Below are positions 12,728 through 22,741 of a stretch of 64,000 nucleotides of DNA, piece by piece. Within the stretch, counting starts at the first letter, position 1; each line of letters begins with the position of its first letter. The notes below the pieces were generated by a model that saw nothing but the letters and a program-made list of their open reading frames with translations, did not search any database and was not told the DNA's origin. Location of the stretch: contig JAPQWV010000683.1 in assembly GCA_027422505.1 (NCBI GenBank), forward strand, positions 1-64,000, given 5' to 3'. The DNA is from Craterostigma plantagineum. Its lineage: Eukaryota > Streptophyta > Magnoliopsida > Lamiales > Linderniaceae. The position numbers and the translations under genes are program-made.

Positions 12728-12847
12728 ATGAAGCTGAGCAGTAGCCCAAAGAGAAGAAATTCAATTGGAGGAGCTTTAAGGCAACAAAAGGCAAGGCTAT
12801 ACATCATAAGACGATGTGTTGTCATGCTTCTTTGCTACCACGATTAG
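12728..12847 (+). CDS. DVL/ROTUNDIFOLIA-like (RTFL) small peptide, 39 aa
   Basis: Intronless ORF for a 39-residue basic peptide. The second half, [18 protein letters not shown], is the conserved DVL/RTF domain (family pattern RARxYIxRRCVxMLxCWxx) that ends with the protein. The N-terminus [15 protein letters not shown] is Ser/Arg-rich and variable as usual. Family members are plasma-membrane-associated peptides that limit cell proliferation and alter organ shape when over-expressed. I chose ATG 12728 because an upstream in-frame extension from 12593 has non-family sequence and passes through the CT-rich leader. Complete, with no frame break. Flanked by more than 1 kb of gene-free DNA on both sides, typical for this family. 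Confidence 0.88.
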   Translation: MKLSSSPKRRNSIGGALRQQKARLYIIRRCVVMLLCYHD

Positions 12848-14439
12848 CTAGTTAGAGCTCATGGATTTATTTAATTTAATTTGGTATGTGTATAGAGTGT
12901 GGTGGTAGGAGAAGCTTGACAGTTTTGTAATGGTTTTTTTTGCCTTAAAATGGCTTTTTACCTTTATGCTCGGATTAATGAAAGCTCTTGGAAGTTGTGA
13001 TTCTAAGACGAACCCAAACTTAAACAGTTGTGATTTTTTTGTCGAATTATAACAGACTCGTTATAAATCAGTTGCATATGTTTAACCACTGAGATAAAAA
13101 CAAATATATATTATATCTATAAAAAGATTAGATTTTGTTTTAAGTCGCATTCTCTATTAATTAAATTAGAGTCAAGTTGCATGCTCTCCAAATAAGCAAA
13201 CAGGCGATGCAACGCAAATTAAACTGTAGTCAAACTACTAAATCTCGACTGTGTGGCCTGATAATGTGACAATGAATAATTTATGATAGATACGTACTAA
13301 ATATTTATTTATTTCGCAAAGTGTAACGCGTAGTTATTCAATAATGTTGCCCATTATCTACTATTATGCAAGGCAAGAAAATAAAGAACATATTGATACA
13401 TGAGAAGAGAGCGTAAGGAAACGACGAGAAAATAATGGGGGACATAGATTGTGATATATCTATATATTTTGGTGTCGGCCATAGAACGTAAAACATATAT
13501 AATAGATAACAATAATAGAAATTAAATATTACAACAAATAATAGGCATAGGGAATAATAATAAGTGTAGAGAAAATGAGCAAAAGAGTCCAAAGCTCACA
13601 AACCCCACCCACCCGACATAATGTGATGGGTCAAAGCAGCAGCTTTATCAATCCATCCCCAACGTGCAAAACTTAACCCCACCATTTACATTTCTCTCAT
13701 TTGTTATATTGATTCACTCTTCTTTTACCATTTTACATTTTTATTTTGAGTTTGAAATTCATAAATTTAATTTCTCTCCGATGGATTTTGTGGCCATGCA
13801 CACGTAGACAGAATCCAACTAAAGATAGATAGATATTCTTCTTACAATGTGCAAAGCTCATGGAGAAGGTTGAATTCAAATGTACTTCCAAGTTGGGCAT
13901 TATTTCATTGTCAGAATAATAATTTCAAGAATCGAAATTTCAAGCGTGTGAAAAAAGCCCACGTGTCTCCCCCTCGTGCGCATTCCAGCGAACAATTAAA
14001 GAAGAAAACAGAGCAACCCTCGTGATCAGATTCATCATTCAGCCACTACTACTCTCCACTTCTGATTTCTTTCGTATTTCAATCATTAAACTAAACAATT
14101 ATTGGTATTTCTCCGCGTAGATAGGCCCTGTTTTTGCTGTCCTTAATCATTTCATGTAAGAAAGACACAAATCTTGATGATCTGTGATGGTCGTATCATT
14201 TATGAACTTTTACTTCAGCTCATTTCTTCAATTGGGGAACGTTTTCTTGGTTCAGACAAAGATGGGTTTTTTACTGATTTCGATTACATCGTTCTGAAAA
14301 CCTCAAAAGGAAAACAGACAAAAGGACGACAAAATGATCCATCTAAGGCTCTCAGATTTTGTAGATACAGAAAGAAGCCGACGATATACCACAAGCAGCA
14401 GCGAAAATCGAACTCAAAACGTTTCAAGATCGAAGAATC
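12848..14439. other. Intergenic between DVL gene and SOG1-like gene
   Basis: AT-rich; includes the 3' UTR of the DVL gene. No coding exon, structured RNA or repeat recognised. The ORF near 14174-14482 on the plus strand overlaps the last exon of the minus-strand NAC gene and has no family features. Confidence 0.5.
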
Positions 14440-16058
14440 TCAGCGGTCTTGCCTTTTAACGCTCCCACCCCAAGCAATGTAGCTATCCTGAGACTCGAAC
14501 TCCTATACGTTTTATTTTTTTAAACTTAATAACAGAGATCATCGTTTTCAACAGAAAAACTGCAAAGACAATTCGAAAAATCGATACTCACGAGTTGGCT
14601 CAGACGAAAATCGGGGGGCGTGTCCATTTCTATGTTCGCTGGGTCAGTCGCCATGTTCTGACACTCTAACAAGTCCCTCTTCAAATCCTCGGGCCCTAAA
14701 GAAGCATAATCAGAAAAGACGAGGCTTTGTTATTATTAACATTATCGTTATTACGACCATCGTCGTCATCAAGCCCTCGACCATTCCCGTCCTCTCAGGC
14801 GACTGGCTTTGTAGAAGCTCGTCGCAGAGAGATAGCCCTTCGACCAACTGCTGTGAGCTGAGCAAAACTGCGATTCATCTTCCCCACACTGAGCCTCATT
14901 AGGGTTGTTATGAGTTTCCGTAATAACATGGTCATCATCTCGTGAGTTTGCAATTTTGATCATCTTTCCCCTCCTCCATGTCATCATCAATGTTGTCCTG
15001 ACGCTAAATCAGCCAGCAAGAAAAACAAGCGTAAAGAACAGATTTTTCAGAGGAGTATGATCAATTTACACTCACCGATGCACTCGCTCGCACTATAGAA
15101 ATCTCGGGAGTATTCTCAAGCTCGTAATTAGACATCCTCGTATCAGCCCGAGGAGGCTCGGGAGTGACCACGTCGACCTTGGGGTCGTAATAATATCGAC
15201 GTTTTCTTCGGTTTTTTCGCCGCCGGCCTTAATCTGCGCTGCTGCTGCTGTAAAACACCTTGGAAACGACGTACTCTCCTTCCCTTTCGTCCTCGGCGGT
15301 GCCCAAGTGATACTGATGCATGACCCAGTTTGTCTTCTCAGCTTTCCGCCCTTGGCGGGGCCCACGTAAAGGACCATGATCTTCTTACATCCCTTCTGCG
15401 ACCCGTCTACGAAGACGGGTTTGGTCCGACCCGTCTTGTGCCACCTCACGTCCCCCGCCGACTCGTCGCCGTGTATCTTGCGCCTTTCCTCGTGCCCGTG
15501 CTGTACGCTTTTATGGCTCGGTGGAAGAAGTGTGATACGCTTCCATCTTGCTTTACGCCTGGAAAATTCTTTCGCAACTGAGATGACCGAAAATGAACAG
15601 AAAGAAAAAAAAAAAGAGATTCTCTAACGTGAGTACCAGGTAGATTTTGAGGGTGCGTGTAGCAAATGCCATCTTCTTCTTCGACGGTTTGGGATGAACT
15701 CGTCTATGAAGGGATGGGGTTTCGAATCCTCGACGCCGACTTTAGTGAGCAAGTGCCATATGATTTCTTGATCGGTGGGTCGAATTTGACACCTCGCGGT
15801 AGGCCTGGCCATTCGTGAGCAACCTAAGTCAAGAAATATCATGATCGTAAGGCTGTGATGAATTATCAAGAAAGGGACTGAAGAAAAAAGGGACGAAGGG
15901 ATAAATTATGTACATCGCTGTTAGTCGATGACGTATTGGCACTTAGGGCAAGACTTTGTGGGATTGCTTTTCCAGTTTACTTTCTCGGGATCAAATGAGC
16001 CTGAAGCAGTTCTTATTTTCGTAGCTATTCTGCTGGGGTCAACCAGCCATGATCGCCT
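14440..16058 (-). CDS. SOG1: SOG1-like NAC transcription factor (DNA-damage response), frame-broken
   Basis: Orthologue-like to SUPPRESSOR OF GAMMA RESPONSE 1, the ATM/ATR-phosphorylated NAC regulator of the plant DNA-damage response. Minus exons: about 16058-15914 ([14 protein letters not shown]..., CPKCQYVID), 15823-15637 ([36 protein letters not shown]), 15558-15076 ([70 protein letters not shown]), 14997-14592 ([39 protein letters not shown]) and 14502-14440 ([12 protein letters not shown], stop). Splice phases agree throughout. Frame breaks, mostly one base: start region (no clean ATG before RSWLVD), extra T near 15923, lost C near 15777, extra A near 15685, lost C near 15485, lost G near 15340, and others in exons 3-4. 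Conserved residues persist on both sides of every break. SQ sites remain at DESQF and EFESQ. Confidence 0.87.
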
Positions 16059-16880
16059 GCGATTTTCGCAAAAAGAAGAAGAGATTACTATGAATAAATA
16101 CAATTGTTGGTTTTAGGTAATCGTAGATGTTAGAAAATGTTGATATTACATTTCGACATTGGAAGACAGACCTTATTCTGATCAAGAAATTAGAGACAAT
16201 GATGTCAACCAGCCAACATTTTAAGAACAAGTCAATCCAACTAAAAAGGGAACACTTCACTGCAGTTGGTTTAGTCACAGCTTAAGCTCCACAAGTAATA
16301 ATCCTTACAGCCAACACAACGCAAGGCTCAGAAAATACCTCTAAAAATCAAGACTTTTGAAAGAAAAAAAAAAAAGAAAAAAAAAAGAAAGAAAGAAAAA
16401 AAAAAAGTAGCTAAAATTCTACCGAAATAAACCTCAGTTGAAGAATCTGGGATCCAAGCATGACGTCCACAATCATTTACACATTTAACACACTGTGTAA
16501 AGTACTAAAAATAGAATATTGTCCATATCATTCAATCTACCAAAAAAACCCACATCAACGAAGAACAATAAGCCAAAAAAAAAAACATCTTGAAATCATA
16601 GAGAAGTCGAAGATCTAAAGCTGATGATTACAAGGAAAAGAAAAAGATTAGAGCGAGTACCCAGCCATGGTTGAGAGTAACCAACCAAGCTTCGTTCCCT
16701 TTTTTCTCAAATAGTACAATTTTTTCAAAAATATTCGGCTTTTTTTGGGTTGCAGTAGCAAGTCCGTCCCCTGTCTTGAGCGAGCCTCGATTCCAAAAAA
16801 ATGAACTTTTTTTCTCTTTATATTTTCCTTTCTCATATAATAATTTCCCGCTGATTACTTTCCATTCCATCTTAATTTCC

Positions 16881-16921
<41 letters not shown>

Positions 16922-17334
16922 AGAAGGATTGATTATTATTCACTGTGAACCTGTCGATTCAATTGCTGGCACTGCGTCAATCGCCCGTTACTATTACAAA
17001 ATTATTCTTTTTTTTTAATTATTTTCATAAATAAAAAATGAATAAAAACTGCTTACAATAAGTTACTAATTTGCATTGCAACACAAGATCTTAACATTAA
17101 ATGTAGATCTTGGATTCGACGATTCTTAGGATCTCAACTTATATATATGTCGGAGATGCTTCAAATAGTCAAAGGTTTTTCTATATGTGCATCACAAAAC
17201 ATATCATATTCATTTCACTCATCATCGATTGATACAATACAAACAAATGCCAACCCATCAAAATTGAAAAGAAAAAAAAGAGAGAAAAATTTGACGTAGC
17301 AAAGCAAATCAATACCACGACTACTCAAACGAAA
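16059..17334. other. Intergenic with (GA)n microsatellite
   Basis: No coding region recognised. A-rich stretch at 16355-16410 and a GA dinucleotide run at about 16887-16925. Should contain the promoter of the SOG1-like gene and the 3' flank of the protease gene. Confidence 0.5.
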
Positions 17335-18712
17335 CTAGTCACGTCGAAAGAGAGCAACCATAGCGCGTAAACCTAGCCTAGACCGAGCCACATCGAACTC
17401 AAAAGTATACCCTTGCTGCATCAAATTCCCAATAACCGAAAACCCGCTAACCGACCCGACCCGCTGCAAAGCCAAGCACATTACGCCCTCGGCCACATCT
17501 ATGAAATAATGCTCGCCGGCGGCGAAAAAATCGAGCCGCCGTTGAGCTTGAAGCTCAGCCTAGGCAAGCCAGCTAGGGACCCACCGCTTGACCCATTCAG
17601 GCAGGTCGAACCCTTGCCATGGCTCGGTCAATCTAGGTAGCTTGACCAGCGAATCGAACCTAGCCAAGATCATATTATAAGCCGGGTCGGGTAAGAACGT
17701 TAGGGTCGTGCCCGAGTCCAAAACGGTCCCACCATTGCCCGATCCGTCTATGGCCCATGTCGAGGGGTTGATTTGTAATTTCAGGCCGTTTATGAATACG
17801 CCGGCGATTCCTATGTAGTAGAAGGTTGGGGAGCGGCGGTTGAGAAGTAGCGGCGTGTATGAATTTACCGTTTCTTACGTAATCGCCGCCGGCGCCGCCT
17901 ATTGTTAGGTAGCTCGTCGGCGGCGGAGAGAGGGTGTAGTCCATTAGACAGTATGAGAATTTGTTGTCCGAAAGCCCGGCCCAATTGGGATGGAGTGAAA
18001 TGGGCCCGCGGCCCAGTCCTAAGACGCCGTCGAAGCCGCGGCCCGAAACGCTCGGCCCGGAATTTGAGAAGCCGCAGCCGAAGGAGAGGTGGTCGAAGCT
18101 AATCAGCCGGCGGCGGCGGCTGGTGGCAGCCGAGACGTCGAACGTCGCCGTTTCGCGTGCGAACAGCCCGCGAGTGACTGACCCGTCGGCGTACTTGTAC
18201 TCGTAGGGGCAAGAAGAGTGGAGGCGCGTGTGCGCAGCTGAGCGTAGACGCGTTCTTGGGACGCGCTGGAACCAGTTTGCAATTGGGGTCGTAGCAGTGG
18301 TAGGGGCGGAATGTGGAGGGGCGCGTGGAAACGTAGGCGGGGGAGCTGCGACGGCGCGTAGGGGAACAGGAGATCCAAATGAGGTCGCTTCCGGTGTCTG
18401 CGACAGGCGAAGGCGGGCGGCGGGGTGCCCAGGTGGAGGGTTACCGAGTACTGGACCGGTGCCGGAGGCGGCGAGGGACGTGACGGGGAGTTTGGGGTGG
18501 CTGCGGATGGCGGAGATGCGTCGGAGGTCGGCGGCGAGTGCGAGGTTGGGCGGTGGTTGTGGGGTTTCGCGGCGTAGGGGTAGTTTGAGGTATTGCGGCG
18601 GTGCAGCGGCGGAGGCGGCGAGGAAGAGAGTCGTTAATGTTAAGAAGGTAAGTGACGATAGGGTGTGAGATGGGTAGCAGCGCATTGTTAGTGGATTGTG
18701 ATTGGACGACAT
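17335..18712 (-). CDS. A1-family aspartic protease (nepenthesin/CND41-like), frame-broken
   Basis: Intronless plant pepsin-like protease of about 450 residues. From MSSNHNPLTM at 18712 it shows a hydrophobic signal peptide (SSLTFLTLTTLFLAASA), a propeptide, then QYSVTLHLGTPP, the first catalytic motif DTGSDLIWISCSP, CPYEYKYADGS, the core GFDGVLGLGRGPISL, FYYIGIAGVFINGLKL, the second catalytic motif VLDSGTTLTFLPDPAY, and the C-terminal FSVIGNLMQQGYTFEFD..RLG with stop at 17335-17337. These blocks sit in different frames: at least three breaks occur between 18480 and 18210 (e.g. GGTCCAG for GGTCAG), and more near 17850, 17640 and 17540. Both catalytic aspartates are present. The high GC of the first half contrasts with its flanks. 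Secreted or vacuolar by family; substrate unknown. Confidence 0.83.
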
Positions 18713-20023
18713 ACGACTTGATTTTGAAGTAAATGCAAGTGAGAGTTTCGAGTGTGTTATGTAATGAATGTGTTGTCGCGAGTTTTCAGTATTTTTAAGA
18801 CATGTGCTGCAAGTGCATGTGAAATAAGATTCCAAACAAGACTTGTTTTTTTTTTTTTTTTTTTAACATTTTTCGTTTAGCGTTTGATTTTGGTCGAAAT
18901 ATTATCATTCTTCGATGAGTTGTAACTTTCCTATTTAGTCTTTATGCCTCGAAGCGAGTTATTTTTTTTTTACGCAGGCGCAGAACTAAGGATAGAATAG
19001 GAACTTTGAGTTAAATTGCATATTAATGGGCTTATATAATGGGCTATTAACACGAGTTTGGGTTTGGGCTGTTTAACTGAGCTAACAATACTAGTGATCC
19101 ATTCCCCTTTTTATAATTGAATTTTGACAATTATTTAGAAAATTTCTATTCAATTTATGATAGTAATAGAACAAAGTTTTGATATTTAAAGTGAGCAACT
19201 TGTTTTACTCAATAAAGCTTCCTAAATATTTTCTTGATGAGAGAAATAGAACCCAATTGTAGTAACTAGGAGCATTACTTTAGAGAAAATACACATAGAA
19301 AACAAGAAAGAAAGGGAAGAGAGAACATGTCTTAAAGCTTTGATGGGTCCTTACTATTTTTCTGGTGTGGTCTTCGATGATTATATGCATATGGTCGCAT
19401 GGAGTCAAAGAACATTGGCTAATAATGGCATTAAATGAAATATAAAGCGATTTAAATATCGAGCCATTTAATAATTGTCCTACTTACACCGCCTACACCT
19501 TAGGTTTAGACTTTGGGAGATGCCTAGATACAAACTTCATTTTCGTACGCTCTATCTATCCATCTCACGAGTCAAGCCTTTCCAACGCCGATTGTATCTA
19601 TCTCCACAATTATTATGTCGCATTAAAAATTTTAATTTAAGAAGTGCGATTCTGTAGCTAATATTTACGTGTTGATTTGCAAATTATATCCTCTCAAGTG
19701 CCATCGACCCTTGTCATGCACGCCATGCAACAATATATACCAATGAAACTAACTACATGCTCACTTCATGCGACAATATATTATACCTTGTAATATAATT
19801 AGAATACGAAAAAAGTAATCAAGAAGCTGCGGTGTGTCTCGTTAGAAGGATAATTTGCAAGTTTTAACCTATATTTACTGCAATTTGATACCATGCACAC
19901 TCACCATCACAAATATCAACATCATAGGCCATGGTGTAATAACTCCACCCATAAAGAAGTCATGCTTTCGAACAATTTGGCCACGTTCCAAAGTGCCCTA
20001 CAATCAACCCGCGAAATATATAG

Positions 20024-20056
<33 letters not shown>

Positions 20057-20230
20057 GTCTCTCTCTCTCTCTCTTCTCTCCTCTCACCGTCATCTCCACG
20101 CCTCTTTCTATATAAACAATTTCTTCAAGGTTAGAAAGAGACCATTAGGTATCGAACCATAAAAGTAACTAGCTTGCTTGACATTTGCGAAGGCAGGAAC
20201 ATGTTACTTCACCCAACTATAGCGAAAGTA
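18713..20230. other. Intergenic with CT microsatellite
   Basis: Poly-T tract at 18847-18863 and a (CT)n run at 20026-20096 that may lie in the 5' leader of the TCP gene. No exon recognised. Confidence 0.5.
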
Positions 20231-20964
20231 GCCCTTTTGATTTCTTGATCAAAAGGTCGTCGCCATCCACTAATAATAATTTCCCCTACGATCAAACCCT
20301 AATTCCACACAAGACGATCAAGACCCTCATCCATTGCTCTTAACTTCTCATCTTATTCGCTGTTCTTCGACGAACATGAGCTTCCCTTGAATCAAATCCT
20401 CTCCAAACCTCACCAACCTCAGAAAACCTAGTGTGGCAATTCCAAGCAATATAAATCAGATCATCGTCGATGAACAGCCGAAGAGAATGGATATTTGAGT
20501 CTTCAAATTTGAGGAGGTGGGATCAAAAGATGGAAGTGAGCAATCTAAACCCTAATAAAGCAACGACTAAGTGAGGAGAAGGAATCTTGTGCAGTTCACG
20601 TCGAAAAAGGGGAAAAAGGATCGACACAGCAAGATTTGCCACAGCTCAAGGGGTTAGGGACGAAGAATGAGGACTATCTCTCCAAGCTGCGCGTAAGTTC
20701 TTCGATCTCCAAGACTTGTTGGGATACGATAAGCTAGCAAAACTATCGAGTGGCTTTTCAGCCATTCGAAGAAGCCATCAACGAGCTAGCTAAGGATCAT
20801 CCCCAAGCAAGACTTCTCATGTCGATCAGCACCGAGGGAAGAGTGAGTCTTTTCTGTCTGAATGTGAAGTTGGTTCGGGATACGAGTTGGGTCCAAACAG
20901 TGATGCGAAAGATATAGTTTCAACTTCGGCTGATTTATCAATAATGGATTGCAATATTAGTTAG
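20231..20964 (+). CDS. CYC/TB1-clade TCP transcription factor (BRANCHED1-like), frame-broken and cut by a retroelement
   Basis: The TCP domain spans about 20612-20800: KKDRHSKI, TAQGVRD, RMRLSLQAARKFFDLQDLLG, YDKASKTIEWLFSHSKKAI, NELAKDHP. This is the CYC/TB1 (ECE) type that represses axillary bud growth or shapes flowers. It binds DNA as a basic helix-loop-helix. About four single-base indels break the frame inside only 190 bp (near 20640, 20661, 20672, 20733), yet every conserved residue survives. After the domain one frame reads SKTSHVDQHRGKSESF to a TAG at 20962. The copia remnant starts immediately after, so the downstream part (including any R domain) is missing. N-terminal reading frames (e.g. 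EHELPLNQILSKPHQPQK) are plausible but the start is not fixed. Confidence 0.75.
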
Positions 20965-21689
20965 AAACAGATTTCCCTCTGCCTTTGACTTCTATCTACG
21001 ATGCGTCTCCAAAAGACATGTGGCCATCATCAATCTTCTTCAAATCCGTGAAGAGATGTTTATCCCGCTCATATGATTGCTGGCACCGGTGTCAAGATAC
21101 CACACCATATCGTTGCTTGGACCTGGAGCGCCATTAAGTGAACGCCTTCGTCTTTTGGCTCTTCTTGTGTGATTAGATTCGTATTTCGTCCACCTTCTTT
21201 CCGACCAACAGTCTCTTGCAAATGTCCGAACTTCCCGCAGTTGTAGTAGCATTCAACGCTCGGTCGATACGAGCGACCACCTCGTCCTTGAGCTCGATCT
21301 CGTCCTCTCCATTTTGATTGCTCGTTTGTTGTGTTGTATCCTCGTCCTCGGCCTGAATTTTGGCCGAAACCTTGTCCTCATCCTTGGCCGTGATGCGTAT
21401 ATAGTGCCTTCATCTCTAAGTGATAATTTGTCTGTAGAGCCTCGTCCAGCGATTCCTGTTATTCTTTTTCTTTCGTTGCTCGTGAGCTTCGAGCGAACCG
21501 AAGAGTTCATCGACCGTCATTTCTTTGAGATTTTTGGATTCTTCAATTGCATATACCACATTCTCGTACTCGTCCGTCAGGGAGCGGAGAATTTTCTCGA
21601 CGACCCGGGCTTTCGTTAGGGCCTCACTGTTACTCTTCAATTGATTCAAGATGATTTGTATTCTCGCTATATAATCGGCAGGCCTTCGC

Positions 21690-22153
21690 TGTAACATCCC
21701 GTCCCATACCGGTGTCACTGTAGCATCCGTCCCTACCGGGACCTGTGGGGTTGGGCCCACCACACTCCGACCGATAGTCTGGCCCCATTCTACCACCACT
21801 TCCTTTCAGCGTGCTTCGTCCTCGCTCACACGCACCCTGGGCAAACTTCCCAGGGGGTCACCCATCCTAAGATTGCTTCAAGTCAAGCACGCTTAACTTC
21901 GAAGTTCTTTCGGATGGACTCCCAGAAAGGTAGGTCGACCTTGGTGATATGAGTAGTACTATCAATTCTTTTATACGATTCTTAGCCTGACACGCCCATA
22001 GATTGTTAGTCTCAGGATCCCCTCTCATTCGGGTGTCGGATCGGTTCGTTCATGTACCCCTTCGCCTAGAAGCCTGCCAGGAGCCGCTCCTTGTCCGTGC
22101 ACTTCTCTGGCACCGGCGATCACTCCCCGCCCTCATCGGCCCCGGGCGTCACA
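21690..22153 (-). mobile_element. Cassandra-type TRIM solo LTR carrying 5S-rRNA-like sequence
   Basis: A 464-bp unit, bounded on the minus strand by TGTGACGCCC...GGGATGTTACA, flanked by a perfect 5-bp duplication TTCGC (21685-21689 and 22154-22158). Removing the unit plus one duplication restores the copia gag reading NGEGLPDYIARIQ. Inside, on the minus strand, lies CGAAGTTAAGCGTGCTTG and AGGATGGGTGACC, matching the 5S rRNA 3' half as in Cassandra elements. Only one LTR is present: either a solo LTR or an LTR-only derivative. Confidence 0.85.
21838..21925 (-). repeat. 5S-rRNA-derived segment inside the Cassandra LTR
   Basis: Minus-strand matches to 5S rRNA: AGAACTTCGAAGTTAAGCG, then about 20 bases, then TAGGATGGGTGACCCCCTGG and GAAGT. 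It covers the internal control region and 3' half only. It is not a functional 5S gene; in Cassandra this part supplies pol III promoter-like boxes. Confidence 0.75.
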
Positions 22154-22741
22154 TTCGCCGTTCTTCATTCTCGTCATTTCGAATTCGCCACGAAGAGTTT
22201 ATAGCCGTACTTGTTTTACTCAGTCGGCGCCTTTGTACTCTATCTCCAGTTTTTTCCATGCTTCCTTCGATTTCGTTACGTCCTTGATTTTTTGAAGTAG
22301 GCATCTTCTAGGCCGTTGTATATGATGGTGAGCGCAGCGTCATTTAATTTTCGAGAATCCTTCAAAGCCTTCAGCTGGACCGTCGTGTACTCGTCCTTAC
22401 GGGTCCGGTGTACCCGTCTTTAACAATATTTCATACGCCTTGCGAACCGAGCAATGCTTTCATCCGAATATTCAATTATCATAATTGGACTTTGTGAGCA
22501 TGGAACGGGCATATTGCCGGACAACATGGCTCTGATACCAATTTATTGTTGTTAAAGGAATTATAAGGTACTGAATAAGTTTGTGTTCGTGAGGCGTGGT
22601 GGCAACGAGTTGAGAAAACAATATATAGCTCTTTGATACAAACTCTCCTTTTTTTTGCTCTATCGATAATACATGACACTCACAAATTTTCTCTCATGTT
22701 TTCAATTACATGCAAACACACATATGGTTTATATATTTTAG

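Larger units (their letters stand above)
20965..22741 (-). mobile_element. Decayed Ty1/copia retrotransposon fragment (gag to protease)
   Basis: On the minus strand, a tRNA-Met primer-binding site (TTGGTATCAGAGC, about 22527-22542) is followed by gag (ALKDSRKLNDAALTIIYNGL, RGEFEMTRMKNGEGL, then DYIARIQIILNQLKSNSEAL and LTDEYENVVYAIEESKNLKE), a CCHC knuckle (CYNCGKFGH) and protease (WYLDTGASNHMSG). It ends within GAG-pre-integrase sequence next to the TCP gene. Frameshifts and stops throughout; reverse transcriptase and integrase absent. The DNA at 22543-22741 may be remaining 5' LTR. A Cassandra-type LTR interrupts gag at 21690-22153. Confidence 0.8.

Noticed and set aside
17902..18668. Plus-strand Arg-rich ORFs over the protease
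   Set aside because: GC-rich antisense shadows of the minus-strand aspartic protease, with no family features.
21838..21925. 5S rRNA gene
   Set aside because: Only the internal/3' part is present and it lies inside an LTR with TG..CA ends and target duplication.
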